A stretch of DNA of 38,507 nt from an uncultured Oscillospiraceae bacterium (GCA_947631865.1 CANRNF010000023.1:1-38507); one strand, 5' to 3'; positions 1 through 8,651 are shown, counted from the first letter of the stretch. Notes: generated by a model not told the origin, from the sequence alone. Numbers and translations are program-made.

Positions 1-31
1 CCACCAGTCCTGTTTCGCACAGAACTGGTGG
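1..31. repeat. strong hairpin (inverted repeat) at window edge
   Basis: CCACCAGT pairs with ACTGGTGG and an inner CTGT pairs with ACAG around a short TTCGC loop, giving a stem of about 12 bp with one mismatch. No T-run follows directly, so it is not an obvious terminator. It may belong to the mobile element or to sequence left of the window. Confidence 0.5.
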
Positions 32-121
32 CTTGACCCGATACTTTTTGTGTCTACTAACCCTTGACTATTTCACTCAGGGGCGTTTCTTTTCTCTGTC
101 CACTTTTTATGGGGCGGTACA
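1..121 (-). mobile_element. probable terminal fragment of an IS3-family-like insertion sequence
   Basis: Read on the minus strand, the DNA from 121 leftwards begins TGTACCGCCCCATAAAAAG and continues GTGGACAG, which resembles the ends I know from IS3/IS150-type elements (TGTACTG-CCCC-TAAAAAGT-GGACA). The boundary at 121/122 coincides with the point where a dispersed intergenic repeat (122-139) breaks off. No transposase reading frame is visible in these 121 bases, so the body would lie left of the window, or this is a solo relic. Identification is from memory of IS end sequences. Confidence 0.35.
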
Positions 122-139
122 CATCAGAGGGAGGCTTTC
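122..139. repeat. truncated copy of a dispersed intergenic repeat
   Basis: The 18 bases match, with one difference each at the second base and near the end, the outer arm of the composite repeat at 10789-10806 (CGTCAGAGGGAGGCTTCC). Here the arm lacks its partner and instead abuts the IS-like end at 121. Confidence 0.5.
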
Positions 140-162
140 TTTTTATATCGTGGTCATTTCCT

Positions 163-1665
163 TTAATACCCAAATCCCCGGTCGATGATGTCGCCGTCCA
201 CGGCGTTGATAGTGAGAAAGCTGGTCTCGGCGGCGTCGAAGACCACCTGGCCATTCTCATCCGTGACGGTCCCGAAGAAGTCCCAGGCCGGCACCAGCAG
301 CCCCACGCCCGTCTTATCCATCTCCGCGATGCGGGCGTAGCCCAGGCGTATCTCATCCACATGCACGCGGAGCTTAAGCCCGTCCTGCCGGGCCGCATAG
401 CCTGGGTAATTATCCAGCGCGGACATGCTGGGAATGGCGGTCGCGCCGCCGTCCCAGGCCACCGTCAGCAGCTTTTCGAACACAGCCATGGCCTCGTCAA
501 AGGGCAGAAGCGCTGCGTCCTCCGTCACATGCTCGCCCATCTCGTGTGGCGACTCCCACCACAGGCCCGCGACGCCGCTGTCGTCCACATAGAACGTCAT
601 GGTCTCGTACAGCCAGGGCTGCTGATAGACCGGTCCGTCCGTCATGGCGTCGCCGGTGGCGGTGGTGTAGGTGATGGGAAGCCCGCCCGGCGCACGAGTG
701 TACTGCAGCACCCAGCAGCACTGATCCGGCCTGCCGCCGAACTCGCCGGCGACCTTTTTGCGCGCGGACTGAAAGGCCATATCCTCTATGCCCAGCGCCT
801 CCACGATGGGGTCGCACAGGGCCCGGGCCTGATCGGCCGTGCAGGTCACATCCTCGATGGCATCCAAGTCTATCCCCTCGTAAGTGCGCTCCCAGTTCTC
901 CGGCAGTATGAAATGGAGCAGCCTGCCGCTGTCCATGACGCCCCTGGTATACAGGGCGCTGGCGCCGCCCAGGCCGTCAAGGACCCGGACGCGCAGATAC
1001 TCGCTGTCGCTCTTGCCCTCGATGAACAGGGAGCCGTCGATATCGTTCGTCCTGAATTTCCCGTCGATAGGCTGGGGCTCCACCGTCTCCGGGGCAGTCT
1101 CCAGCTCCTTTTCCACCGCCGCGATCTCCTCCCGGACCGAATCGGGCCCGTTTTCGGGCGCCACCCCGCTCTCCAGCTGGTCGTTCAATATCCCCTGCAG
1201 CTGCCGCAGATATTCCTCCAGCTCCGCCCTGGTGTGGGGAAGCCGCGTCTCATAGAGGGTAGTCTGCACCAGTTCGTCCAGCAGCACGTCCGCCTGCTCC
1301 TGGGTGATGGTCCCGTTCCGCACCCGGATGAGGGGCGCGGCGGCCGCGTCGGGAACGACCACATCCGCGTCCACATCCACCGTGAGGCTGCCGTCGCTGC
1401 TGGAAAAGCCGCGCTCCACATGGGTGGGGTCCCCCAGCCGGGCGGCCAGGCTCTCACTTCCGGTATAGGCCGCCGCCTTCTCGTAGAGGGCGCTGTTGTC
1501 CGGGCCGGTGGTGATGGCCGGCTTGTATGGCCCCAGGACCTCCGGCTCCGTATTGGGTGTGAGCTCCTCCGGCTCCGGAGGTGTTTCATCCCCCGCCCGC
1601 AGGCCCGCGCCCATATTCAGGACCAGGGCCAGGAGCAAAAGAATGATGATCGCCGTTCTTCTCAT
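163..1665 (-). CDS. secreted DUF6034-like protein, partner of a two-component system
   Basis: A 500-residue protein with an N-terminal hydrophobic signal segment (about residues 4-24) and no lipobox Cys, followed by an acidic Pro/Glu linker. The body (VDVDADVVVP near residue 115, then an EQAD... helix, and the C-terminal INAVDGDIID) resembles the DUF6034 family of exported Clostridia proteins. That family has no known activity, and I assign it from remembered sequence patterns. The ATG at 1665 has AAGGAGG 10 bases upstream. It is the last gene of an apparent operon, 28 bp after the histidine kinase stop. By position it could be the output or a sensory partner of the kinase; this is inference. 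No terminator is visible downstream. Confidence 0.7.
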   Translation of the reverse strand: MRRTAIIILLLLALVLNMGAGLRAGDETPPEPEELTPNTEPEVLGPYKPAITTGPDNSALYEKAAAYTGSESLAARLGDPTHVERGFSSSDGSLTVDVDADVVVPDAAAAPLIRVRNGTITQEQADVLLDELVQTTLYETRLPHTRAELEEYLRQLQGILNDQLESGVAPENGPDSVREEIAAVEKELETAPETVEPQPIDGKFRTNDIDGSLFIEGKSDSEYLRVRVLDGLGGASALYTRGVMDSGRLLHFILPENWERTYEGIDLDAIEDVTCTADQARALCDPIVEALGIEDMAFQSARKKVAGEFGGRPDQCCWVLQYTRAPGGLPITYTTATGDAMTDGPVYQQPWLYETMTFYVDDSGVAGLWWESPHEMGEHVTEDAALLPFDEAMAVFEKLLTVAWDGGATAIPSMSALDNYPGYAARQDGLKLRVHVDEIRLGYARIAEMDKTGVGLLVPAWDFFGTVTDENGQVVFDAAETSFLTINAVDGDIIDRGFGY

Positions 1666-1693
1666 GGGATAGTTCCTCCTTTTCGTGATGGGC

Positions 1694-3127
1694 TCATTCT
1701 CCCACCGGCGGGGGAGGCGAATCTATCAATTCGTTGTCATGAACTTGTAATTTCAGCAGCACCCGCACCCTGGTGCCCTGGTCCGGGGCGCTGGTCACCT
1801 CTATTTTGGCCCCGTGGGCGTCGGCGATGGCCTTGCCCAACGCCAGCCCCAGGCCGCTGCCCCCCTGCTTCTTGCTGCGGGACTTGTCCGCCATGTAAAA
1901 GGGCTCAAAGATGTGGGGCAGGGCCTCGGGCGGGATGCCCCGGCCCCGGTCCAGCACCTCGATACACCCGTCCCGGACCGTGAGCCAGACGGCGGCGTCC
2001 GGGTTGCCCGGGTCGTAGGCTTTGGCGGCGTTGTCCGCCAGGTTCACCACCAGCGAGCGCATCAGGTCCCTGTTGACCGCGATGGTCCCGCCGTCGCTGT
2101 CCGTATAAAGGGCCACGCCCCGCGCCGCCAGCAGCGGCTCCGCCGACGCCCTCACGTCCTCAATAAGGGCGTCCGCGCTCACGGGCTCCACCGGGATGTC
2201 CTGCCGGAGGGTGAGCAGCTTCAGAAGGGTCTGGGTGAGCTTTTCCAGCCACCGGCACTGGTCCTCTATCCGGGCCAGGGATCTGTCCCGCTCCTCCGCT
2301 CCCATATTGGCGGAGCGCAGAAGTTGAGTATGCAGGAGCATGGAGGCCAGGGGCGTCTTGAACTCGTGAGTCACCCCGCCGATGAAGAGCTCCTGCCGCC
2401 GGGCGGTGTCCTCAAGCTCCGCCACCCGGTCCTGCACCGCGGCGGCCATGGTGTTGAAATCCGCCGCCAGCGCGGCTATCTCGTCGCCGCCGGACACCGC
2501 TGCCCGGCAGCCATACTCGCCCCCGGCGATGCGCCTTGCCGCGGCGGCGAGGCTTTCCAGGGGCCGCGCCCCCCGCCGCATGAGAAGGGTGATGAGCGCC
2601 GCGCCCAGGGCCGCGCCGGCGAGGCTTACAAGGACGAACACGCCGGTCATGGTCCGGGCGGCACGGTAGATGTCGGACACGTCCTGCACGGTGTAGACCC
2701 CGTAGGGCTCGCCGCCCACATCTACCCGGCTTCCCGCGATAAAAAGCCGCGCCTCCCCGTTCCGGACCGGCAGGGTCTGGATGCCGCCGGTCAGCGCCTC
2801 CATGGGCAGCAATGCCGCCGGGTCCACCTCCTGTTGGATGAACACCGTGTCCTCCCCGTGGACGAGCACGCTCCCGGCGTCCGCGAATTTGGAAAAGCAG
2901 TACCGCACCAGGCTGTCCCGCACCGCGGCCGGGTCGGAGCTCAGCAGATAGTACCCGGTCATGGTCTCGAAGGAGGCCGCCAGGGCCCACTGCCGCTCCA
3001 TGGTCTGCTGTTCCGCCCGGTCCAGGATGGTCCTCTGGGCGTACAGCAGAAGCAGCCCTGAGCACACTGCCACCACCGTCACCAACACCGCGGCGCACAG
3101 CGCCGACGCCTTTTGCCACAGCTTCAT
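1694..3127 (-). CDS. membrane sensor histidine kinase (HAMP, HisKA, HATPase)
   Basis: A 477-residue two-pass membrane kinase. TM1 is at about residues 9-30, an extracytoplasmic sensor region at 31-158, TM2 at 160-183 and a HAMP linker at 184-240. The HisKA box GVTHEFKTPL carries the phospho-acceptor His254. The ATPase domain shows the N box (NLADNAAKAY), G1 (DRGRGIP) and G2 (GSGLGLAL) motifs. It should autophosphorylate and pass phosphate to the response regulator encoded just upstream. The ATG at 3127 lies one base after that regulator's stop, with GGAGG inside its end, so the two are probably translationally coupled. The signal is unknown; the roughly 130-residue outer domain has no motif I recognise. 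The DUF6034-like gene follows by 28 bp. Confidence 0.93.
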   Translation of the reverse strand: MKLWQKASALCAAVLVTVVAVCSGLLLLYAQRTILDRAEQQTMERQWALAASFETMTGYYLLSSDPAAVRDSLVRYCFSKFADAGSVLVHGEDTVFIQQEVDPAALLPMEALTGGIQTLPVRNGEARLFIAGSRVDVGGEPYGVYTVQDVSDIYRAARTMTGVFVLVSLAGAALGAALITLLMRRGARPLESLAAAARRIAGGEYGCRAAVSGGDEIAALAADFNTMAAAVQDRVAELEDTARRQELFIGGVTHEFKTPLASMLLHTQLLRSANMGAEERDRSLARIEDQCRWLEKLTQTLLKLLTLRQDIPVEPVSADALIEDVRASAEPLLAARGVALYTDSDGGTIAVNRDLMRSLVVNLADNAAKAYDPGNPDAAVWLTVRDGCIEVLDRGRGIPPEALPHIFEPFYMADKSRSKKQGGSGLGLALGKAIADAHGAKIEVTSAPDQGTRVRVLLKLQVHDNELIDSPPPPVGE

Positions 3128-3128
3128 G

Positions 3129-3791
3129 TCAGCGGTCCTCCAATCGGTAGCCCCGCTTGGGGATGGACTTGATGGCGTCGCCCAGGTCCAGCTTCTTCCG
3201 CAGGCCGGCGATCTTCATGTCGATCGCCCGGGTCTCCCCCACGAAGTCATAGCCCCATATCTCGGACAAAAACTGCTCCCGGGTGACGGTGAGGTTCTTG
3301 TACTTCAAAAGCAGCAGGAGCACGTCGAATTCCAGCGGCTGCAGCTCCACCGGCTCCCCGCCTTTGGTGACGGCGCGGGTCTCGCTGTTGAGCTCCACGT
3401 CCCGCACCCGGTAAACGGTATTGAGCCGCCCGGTCCGGCGCAGGACCTTCTCGATGCGGACCATGAGGGCGAGGGTGTCGAAGGGCTTGACGATATAGTC
3501 CTCCGCCCCGTCCCGCAGGCCCTTTATCTCCGAGGCGGAGTCTGTCTTGGCGGTCATGTAGATGACGGGGATGGAGTACCGCTCCATGTATCCGAACAGC
3601 TCGAACCCGTCCATCCCCGGCAGCATGATGTCCAGCAGGGCCAGGTCGTAGGCGTGGTCATCTTCCAGGGAGTCCGCCGCCTTTCGCCCGTCGTCAAAGA
3701 GGGCGTAGTCGTACCCCACGAACTGCAGATTCAGCGCCACCGCGCTGGCGATGCCCTCGTCGTCCTCCACCACCAGGATGCGGTTTTTCAT
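3129..3791 (-). CDS. OmpR/PhoB-family response regulator
   Basis: A 220-residue regulator. The receiver domain (1-115) has the acidic pair EDD at 8-10, the phospho-acceptor Asp in LLDIMLPGMDG near residue 54, the conserved Thr in YMTAK near 80, and Lys in VKPFD near 103. The C-terminal winged-helix domain (about 125-218) contains LQPLEFDVLLLLLK and RAIDMKIAGLRKKL, the usual DNA-recognition region of OmpR/PhoB regulators. The start ATG at 3791 has GGGGGAG seven bases upstream. It is the first gene of the regulator-kinase-DUF6034 operon. An 11-bp-phased direct repeat upstream (3850-3866) suggests autoregulation. Confidence 0.95.
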   Translation of the reverse strand: MKNRILVVEDDEGIASAVALNLQFVGYDYALFDDGRKAADSLEDDHAYDLALLDIMLPGMDGFELFGYMERYSIPVIYMTAKTDSASEIKGLRDGAEDYIVKPFDTLALMVRIEKVLRRTGRLNTVYRVRDVELNSETRAVTKGGEPVELQPLEFDVLLLLLKYKNLTVTREQFLSEIWGYDFVGETRAIDMKIAGLRKKLDLGDAIKSIPKRGYRLEDR

Positions 3792-3824
3792 CTCCTATCT
3801 CCCCCCATAAAGCTCTTCAGGCCC

Positions 3825-3866
3825 ATTATACCAGAGTTCCCAGAAGATAATGTAATTTAGTTGTAA
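3825..3866 (-). promoter_or_regulatory. promoter and tandem OmpR-type box for the 3129-3791 operon
   Basis: On the minus strand a perfect TATAAT (3825-3830) lies 34 bp before the regulator's start. No good -35 hexamer is present at the usual spacing. In its place are two direct repeats, TTACAA (3861-3866) and TTACAT (3850-3855), exactly 11 bp apart start to start. That is the geometry bound by PhoB/PhoP-type dimers at activated promoters. The regulator itself is the natural candidate to bind; this is inference. Confidence 0.5.
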
Positions 3867-3878
3867 TTCCTGCGGACA

Positions 3879-3911
3879 CAAAAAGACGGCATGGCCGAGG
3901 CCATGCCGTCT
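3879..3911 (-). terminator. Rho-independent terminator after the serpin gene
   Basis: On the minus strand a 12-bp stem, AGACGGCATGGC / GCCATGCCGTCT, with a CTCG loop is followed by TTTTTGTGT. It begins 18 bp after the serpin stop codon and separates it from the next two-component operon. Confidence 0.9.
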
Positions 3912-3928
3912 ACGTTTTTCCTTGCGAT

Positions 3929-5218
3929 TCAGCCCAGGTCCGTCACCGCGCCGATGAAGAGGGGCACCCGGCTCTCGCCGTCCATGAGCACGTAGAGGAA
4001 GGGCCTGTCCAGCACGACCTCCTCCATGTGGTCCATGGCGCCGGCCGCCCGCACCTCCACGGCGGTGGCCGCCCCGGCCTGGGTGCCCTTCTCGTCCACC
4101 CGGATGAAGGTCCTGTGCTGCACCTGGCTGACGTAGAGCGCCCCGTCGGCCCCGTCCGCCATGTTGGAGAGGTCGGCTTTTGCCGGATCAAAGAGATCCG
4201 CCATGCCCATGTCCACGAGGACGCCGGACAGCTCCCCGCCCCAGCTGGCCTCAAATTTGGGCAGCGCCGCGCTCACCGGCTCCGCAAGGGACTTCGTGAG
4301 CAGCTTTCGCAGGCTTTCCGCCGTGAGGCCCCGGGCGTATTCCTCCACGGTCACGCCCTCCTCCGGCAGCAGCGCCGCGAAGGCGTAGTCCCGGCCCTCA
4401 TAGTTCTTCACGAACCCGGCGGCGTGCTCGTCCTGGAGAAGCTCGTCCTCCAGGGACCACATGAACTGCGCGTCCTGGCTCTCCCCGGCGGCATTGGTAA
4501 AAGTCCCGTCCCGGACCTGGTCCTCCCGGTAAATATCCTCCCAGGTGCCGTCGAAGACCAGGGCGTTCACCAGCACCAGCGCCGCGGCAGGGTCAAGCTC
4601 ATCCAAAATGCTCTCGATGCGCCCGGCGGTGTGGTCCTTCACCCAGCCGTTGATCTCGTCCCGCGCCCCGCCATCAAAGGGACGCTCTGTGACCGACGCG
4701 CCGTAATAGTCCGCGTTGGTCTGGAGAAAACCCTCCTTCACGGCAGCGCCCGCGTCCTGGTTGAGCCATATGCCGTTGGCGACGGCCGCCCCCCGGCCCA
4801 GGCTCTCCCGGTAGGCCAGGAGGAATTCGTTCACCGCCTGGATGTCTCCGCCAAAGGCGCTCTCCATCTGGGTAAGGGTGTCCCCCGCCGCGCCGTTGGC
4901 CATCATGGCCAGGGCCTCCAATACAGACAGAGGCGACACCAGGGGATCCTCGCTCTCCAAGCTCGCCTTAAAAAGATCCAGCCCAAAGCCGGTGGCCGCG
5001 AGGGCCATGTCCTCCGTCACTTCCCCGCCCTCCACGGGCCGGGCCGTCACAGACGCGGCCAGATCGACGCCCTCCACGTCCTCTGTATCCTTCACGTCTT
5101 CCATACCCTCTGTATCCTCCACAGGCTCCGGCTCCGGGGGCGCCTCTTTCCCCTGCCGCTGTCCCGCGCAGCCGGCGAGACACGCTATGATCAGCGTCCA
5201 TGCCAACAGTTTCCTCAC
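3929..5218 (-). CDS. lipoprotein serpin (serine protease inhibitor)
   Basis: A 429-residue serpin, normal for the fold, preceded by a lipoprotein signal: the hydrophobic stretch ends in the lipobox LAGC at about residues 14-17, predicting surface anchoring. Serpin landmarks are the early FKASL...PLVSPLSVLEALAMMANGA region, the VLVNAL-F-G-W strand, the hinge EKGTQAGAATAV (376-387) and the C-terminal DRPFLYVL. Counting from hinge residue P17 (E376) places P1-P1' near A392-G393, so an elastase-like small-residue specificity is possible; this is inference. I chose the GTG at 5218, not the longer upstream frame, because AAGGAGG sits 8 bases before it and the lipoprotein signal starts there. It is likely transcribed alone, between terminators at 5268-5302 and 3879-3911. 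Bacterial serpins are known in gut bacteria such as Bifidobacterium. Confidence 0.93.
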   Translation of the reverse strand: MRKLLAWTLIIACLAGCAGQRQGKEAPPEPEPVEDTEGMEDVKDTEDVEGVDLAASVTARPVEGGEVTEDMALAATGFGLDLFKASLESEDPLVSPLSVLEALAMMANGAAGDTLTQMESAFGGDIQAVNEFLLAYRESLGRGAAVANGIWLNQDAGAAVKEGFLQTNADYYGASVTERPFDGGARDEINGWVKDHTAGRIESILDELDPAAALVLVNALVFDGTWEDIYREDQVRDGTFTNAAGESQDAQFMWSLEDELLQDEHAAGFVKNYEGRDYAFAALLPEEGVTVEEYARGLTAESLRKLLTKSLAEPVSAALPKFEASWGGELSGVLVDMGMADLFDPAKADLSNMADGADGALYVSQVQHRTFIRVDEKGTQAGAATAVEVRAAGAMDHMEEVVLDRPFLYVLMDGESRVPLFIGAVTDLG

Positions 5219-5239
5219 GCAAACCGCCTCCTTACATCC

Positions 5240-5269
5240 ATTGTAACCCATTGGACGCCTTTTTTGCAA
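5240..5269 (-). promoter_or_regulatory. candidate serpin promoter overlapping the preceding terminator
   Basis: On the minus strand TTGCAA (5264-5269) and TACAAT (5240-5245) are 18 bp apart. The -35 overlaps the T-tract of the upstream terminator. Transcription would start near 5233, almost at the Shine-Dalgarno, so the leader would be very short; this lowers confidence. Confidence 0.35.
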
Positions 5270-5302
5270 AAAAGTTCCCGCGTTTTGCAAAAACGCGGGA
5301 AC
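5268..5302 (-). terminator. Rho-independent terminator ending the Bce-like operon
   Basis: On the minus strand GTTCCCGCGTTTT pairs with AAAACGCGGGAAC and is followed by six T. It lies directly after the stop codon of the small lipoprotein gene. Confidence 0.9.
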
Positions 5303-5307
5303 ACGCC

Positions 5308-5769
5308 TTATTCTATCGTCAGTTCCAGGCTCCCGGTGAAATCCTCGGCCCGGAAGTTGAAGTAGTTGCTGCCGGGGCTGAGGTACACGGTCTGGGAGAA
5401 GTCCCCCTCCCCCGCTGCCACCTCCACCGGCTCCGACGCGCCGCAGCTCCAGATGAGCTTGCCCTGGCCGTCCTCACAGCGGATAGCCCCGGAGACGGTC
5501 ACGTGCTCGCTCTCCCTCTTTTCAAGCATGGTGCCGCCGAAAAGGCCCTCCTCGCCCGTGAAGTTAACATAATTCGCATGGTACGTGCCTGTATATTTAT
5601 CCTCGCCAAATTTCCGCTCCCCCTGAAGGGCGGGGCCGGCGGTGAGGCCCACGTTGCCCAGGACCTCCACCGCCTGGCCGTACACGTCCAGGACCGCCTC
5701 CTTGGTGCACCCGGGCAGCAGGCACCCCGCCATGAGGGCCAGCAGGCAGATGAATACGATGACTCTCAT
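5308..5769 (-). CDS. small lipoprotein of unknown function
   Basis: A 153-residue protein starting at the ATG at 5769, 11 bp after the permease stop; the longer frame upstream overlaps the permease and has no signal. A short Arg plus hydrophobic segment (MRVIVFICLLALMAGC) is followed by two possible lipobox cysteines, AGC at 16 and PGC at 21, so it should be a membrane-anchored lipoprotein. The rest is rich in beta-type sequence (TGTYHANYVNF, SGAIRCEDGQGKLIWSC) with two Cys that could form a disulphide. I do not recognise a family. Its place as the last gene of the ABC operon suggests a role in peptide sensing or resistance, which is inference. Confidence 0.75.
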   Translation of the reverse strand: MRVIVFICLLALMAGCLLPGCTKEAVLDVYGQAVEVLGNVGLTAGPALQGERKFGEDKYTGTYHANYVNFTGEEGLFGGTMLEKRESEHVTVSGAIRCEDGQGKLIWSCGASEPVEVAAGEGDFSQTVYLSPGSNYFNFRAEDFTGSLELTIE

Positions 5770-5780
5770 CCCGCGCCCCC

Positions 5781-7802
5781 TCACATGCTCACCAGCCGGT
5801 AGTAGGTCCGGGCGGTGAGGGCGTACACCACGGCGTAGGCCGCCGCGAACACCCCGAATGTGCCCAGCACACACCAGATATAAAAGTCCGTGCCCACCAG
5901 GCTGAAGATGGCCAGGACCCGGTTGATGATGGGGAAGGCAAAGCCGGTGTGCACTCCCGCCACTACCAGCGGCAGGAAGAACACGATGAGCACCTGGCTC
6001 TGGATGGCGCGCTTCACCTCCAAGCGGCTCATGCCCACCTTCTGCATGATCTGGAACCGCTCCCGGTCGTCCCGGCCCTCGCTCATCTGCTTGTAGTAGA
6101 TGATGAGGATGGCCGCCATGGTGAACAGCAGCCCCAGGAACATCCCCAGGAAGAAGAGGCTTCCGTAGATGCTCACGAAGTCCTGCCGCTCCCAGGCCCG
6201 GATCTCATAAGTCCCGGCGAGATCCACGCTGTCGTCCTCCGCCGCCTTATTCCAGGCGGCCCGGATGGCCTTGCGGGCGGCCAGGGCCGTGTCCTCGTCG
6301 TGGCCGGGCACCTCGAAGCCGTAATACTGCATCGGCTGAGCGCCGCTTGCCTCCAGCCTGGACATCCCGGCGCTCTCCCACTCGGCCGCGATGACGCGGA
6401 CAAGCTCCTCCCTATCCGCCACCACGATGTACCAAGTGCTGGTGAGGTTCGCGGTGGCGTCACCGTTTTTCATCATCTCATCCACCTGCGCCTTGACGGT
6501 GTAGGTCTTGCCGCAGAGCGTCAGGGTATCGGCGGTATACTCCGCCCGGTCCACCCGGAGCAGTATCTCGTCCGGGGCCAGCGTATAGTCCTGGCCGGTG
6601 ACACGGTTATAGTCGGCCAGGTCCACCACCATCACGTCCGCCAGCAGGTCCTGATCGCTGGTATCAAAGGAATAGTCCCGGGTAGGGTCCAGGCCCTTCT
6701 CCATCCGGTGGGCCGCGAGGCTCGCGTACTCGTACCACACCTCGTCCTCGGGGACGATGCCCGCCCCCGCCACGGCCCGTTTCACCATGGCGACGGTATC
6801 GGCGTTGGCCATGGGGATGTTCACGTCGCAGGGATAGCGCTCTGAAAGGCTCTGCTCCATGCCCAGCATGAGGCAGCTGGTCCCCGATATCATCACCAGC
6901 ACCATGGTAGAGAGGATGCAGATGTTGGCGAGACCCACTGCGTTCTGCTTCATCCGGTACATCATGCCGGAGACGGCGGTGAAGTGGCGGGTCTTGTAGT
7001 AATAGCGCTTGTTCTTTTTGAGGAGCTTCAAAAGGGCGATGCTCCCGGCGGTGAAGAGAAGATAGGTGCCTATGATGACCAGCACCACCGCCACGAAAAA
7101 CAGCAGCATGGCCTGCAATACGTTGGTGGTGGTGACGGAGATATAGTACCCCGCTCCCACGCATATAAGGCCCAGCACTGCCATGAGCCACTTGGCTTTC
7201 GGCTCCCGCTCCCCGGCGTGCTCCGCCTGGAGAAGCTCCACCGGCCGGGCCACGTACACCCGCCGGATGCCGTAGAGGAAGATGAGCAGGAATATGGCCG
7301 CGAAGAGCCCCACCGTCACCGCCAGCACCCAAACCAGCAGCCGGGGCGAGAGCAGAAAGCCCAGGGGCGCGGCCACGCCCAATATCTTCGCCACCACGAG
7401 AAAGAGCGCCTTGTTGAGCGCCATGCCCGCGATAAGGCCCAGTATAAGGCTCAGGAGGAACACATACAGCGTCTCCAGTCCGATGATCTTCACCAGGTGG
7501 CGCTTTTCCATGCCCAGGACGTTGAAAAGCCCGAACTCCCGCTGGCGGCGCTTCAGGAGAAAGCTGTTGGTGTAGAAAAGGAAGATGACCGCGAACAGGC
7601 CCACCACGACGACCCCGTAGCGGAGCACGACCTGGATGGTGGTGGCGCCGGTCATGGACTCCATGTTCGGGTCTACGGCCAGGGCCAGGATGATGTAGAA
7701 CATGGCCACGGTGAGCACCGCCGCCAGGAGGAACGGGCCGTAGCTGCGGCCGTTCTTCCGCAGGTTCTGCAGGGCCAGCCGGGAATATAAGCCCTTATTC
7801 AT
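5781..7802 (-). CDS. BceB-type FtsX-like ABC transporter permease
   Basis: A 673-residue permease with the BceB/VraG layout. The N-terminus is LALQNLRKNGRSYGPFLL with a first TM. TM helices follow at about 55-75, 105-135, 150-180, 205-222, 230-260 and 285-310. A large extracellular domain spans about 320-530, and three C-terminal TM helices lie within 540-673. LKRRQREFGLFNVLGMEKR is the typical FtsX cytoplasmic motif. BceB-type permeases free cell-wall intermediates from antimicrobial peptides such as bacitracin and act as the sensor for the partner kinase. The start ATG overlaps the ATPase stop by 8 bp, indicating coupling. Confidence 0.93.
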   Translation of the reverse strand: MNKGLYSRLALQNLRKNGRSYGPFLLAAVLTVAMFYIILALAVDPNMESMTGATTIQVVLRYGVVVVGLFAVIFLFYTNSFLLKRRQREFGLFNVLGMEKRHLVKIIGLETLYVFLLSLILGLIAGMALNKALFLVVAKILGVAAPLGFLLSPRLLVWVLAVTVGLFAAIFLLIFLYGIRRVYVARPVELLQAEHAGEREPKAKWLMAVLGLICVGAGYYISVTTTNVLQAMLLFFVAVVLVIIGTYLLFTAGSIALLKLLKKNKRYYYKTRHFTAVSGMMYRMKQNAVGLANICILSTMVLVMISGTSCLMLGMEQSLSERYPCDVNIPMANADTVAMVKRAVAGAGIVPEDEVWYEYASLAAHRMEKGLDPTRDYSFDTSDQDLLADVMVVDLADYNRVTGQDYTLAPDEILLRVDRAEYTADTLTLCGKTYTVKAQVDEMMKNGDATANLTSTWYIVVADREELVRVIAAEWESAGMSRLEASGAQPMQYYGFEVPGHDEDTALAARKAIRAAWNKAAEDDSVDLAGTYEIRAWERQDFVSIYGSLFFLGMFLGLLFTMAAILIIYYKQMSEGRDDRERFQIMQKVGMSRLEVKRAIQSQVLIVFFLPLVVAGVHTGFAFPIINRVLAIFSLVGTDFYIWCVLGTFGVFAAAYAVVYALTARTYYRLVSM

Positions 7803-8562
7803 GGCTCTCCCCTCCCGTGGCCAGCAGGGTGAGGGTGTCGGCGATCTTCTGGTACATCTGCTCGTTGGTGTTGTCCCCCCGGTAGAGCTGGTGGAACAGT
7901 TCCCCGTCCTTGATGAAGAGCACCCGGCCGGCGTGGCTGGCCGCCTTGGTGGAGTGGGTGACCATGAGGATGGTCTGTCCCTCCCGGTTCAGGGAGGCAA
8001 ACAGCTCTAAGAGCGCGTCGGAGGACTTGGAGTCCAGCGCCCCGGTGGGCTCGTCCGCCAGCAGCAGCTTGGGGCTCGTGATCACCGCCCGGGCCACGGC
8101 CACCCGCTGTTTCTGGCCGCCGGAGACCTCGTAGGGGAACTTGTTCAAAATATCCGTGATGCCCATCTTCTGGGCGATGGGCTGCAGGCGCTTGGCCATG
8201 TCCACATAGCCCATGCCCGCCAGCACCAGGGGCAGGAAGATGTTGTCCCGGATGTTGAAGTTGTCAAGCAGGTTGAAGTCCTGGAACACGAAGCCCAGGC
8301 TGTCCCGGCGGAAGGCCGCCAGCTCGTCCTCCTTCACAGACGCCAGGTCCTTTCCCTCCAGCAGCACCCGGCCGCCGGTGGGCTTGTCGAAGGCCGCCAG
8401 CAGGTTCAGAAGCGTGGTCTTGCCGGAGCCGGACTCGCCCATGATGGCCGCGTATTCCCCCTGCTCCAGCTCAAAGGACACGTTGGAAAGGGCCTTCACC
8501 TGATTTGCCCCGAACCGGCCCGTATAGGTCTTACTCAGGCCCTCCACTTGCAGTATCGTCAT
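7795..8562 (-). CDS. BceA-type ABC transporter ATPase
   Basis: A 255-residue ABC ATPase of the MacB/LolD/BceA group. It shows Walker A GESGSGKTT near residue 40, the Q-loop in FVFQDFNLLDNF, signature VSGGQKQR near 143, Walker B LLLADEPTGALDSK near 164, and switch His in VTHSTKAAS near 199. The second of two closely spaced ATGs (8562) is preferred because GGAGG lies 8 bases before it but only 2 bases before the first (8568). It powers the permease encoded downstream. It is separated from the sensor kinase by 284 bp holding a BceR-type box and a dispersed repeat, so the transporter genes probably have their own inducible promoter. Confidence 0.95.
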   Translation of the reverse strand: MTILQVEGLSKTYTGRFGANQVKALSNVSFELEQGEYAAIMGESGSGKTTLLNLLAAFDKPTGGRVLLEGKDLASVKEDELAAFRRDSLGFVFQDFNLLDNFNIRDNIFLPLVLAGMGYVDMAKRLQPIAQKMGITDILNKFPYEVSGGQKQRVAVARAVITSPKLLLADEPTGALDSKSSDALLELFASLNREGQTILMVTHSTKAASHAGRVLFIKDGELFHQLYRGDNTNEQMYQKIADTLTLLATGGESHE

Positions 8563-8651
8563 ACACATGACCTCCTTCCATTACGCGTCCCATCCTAACA
8601 GAAGCCTCCGGGAGCCGAAATCGAAACGGGTGACATTTCGGCCCCCGGAGG

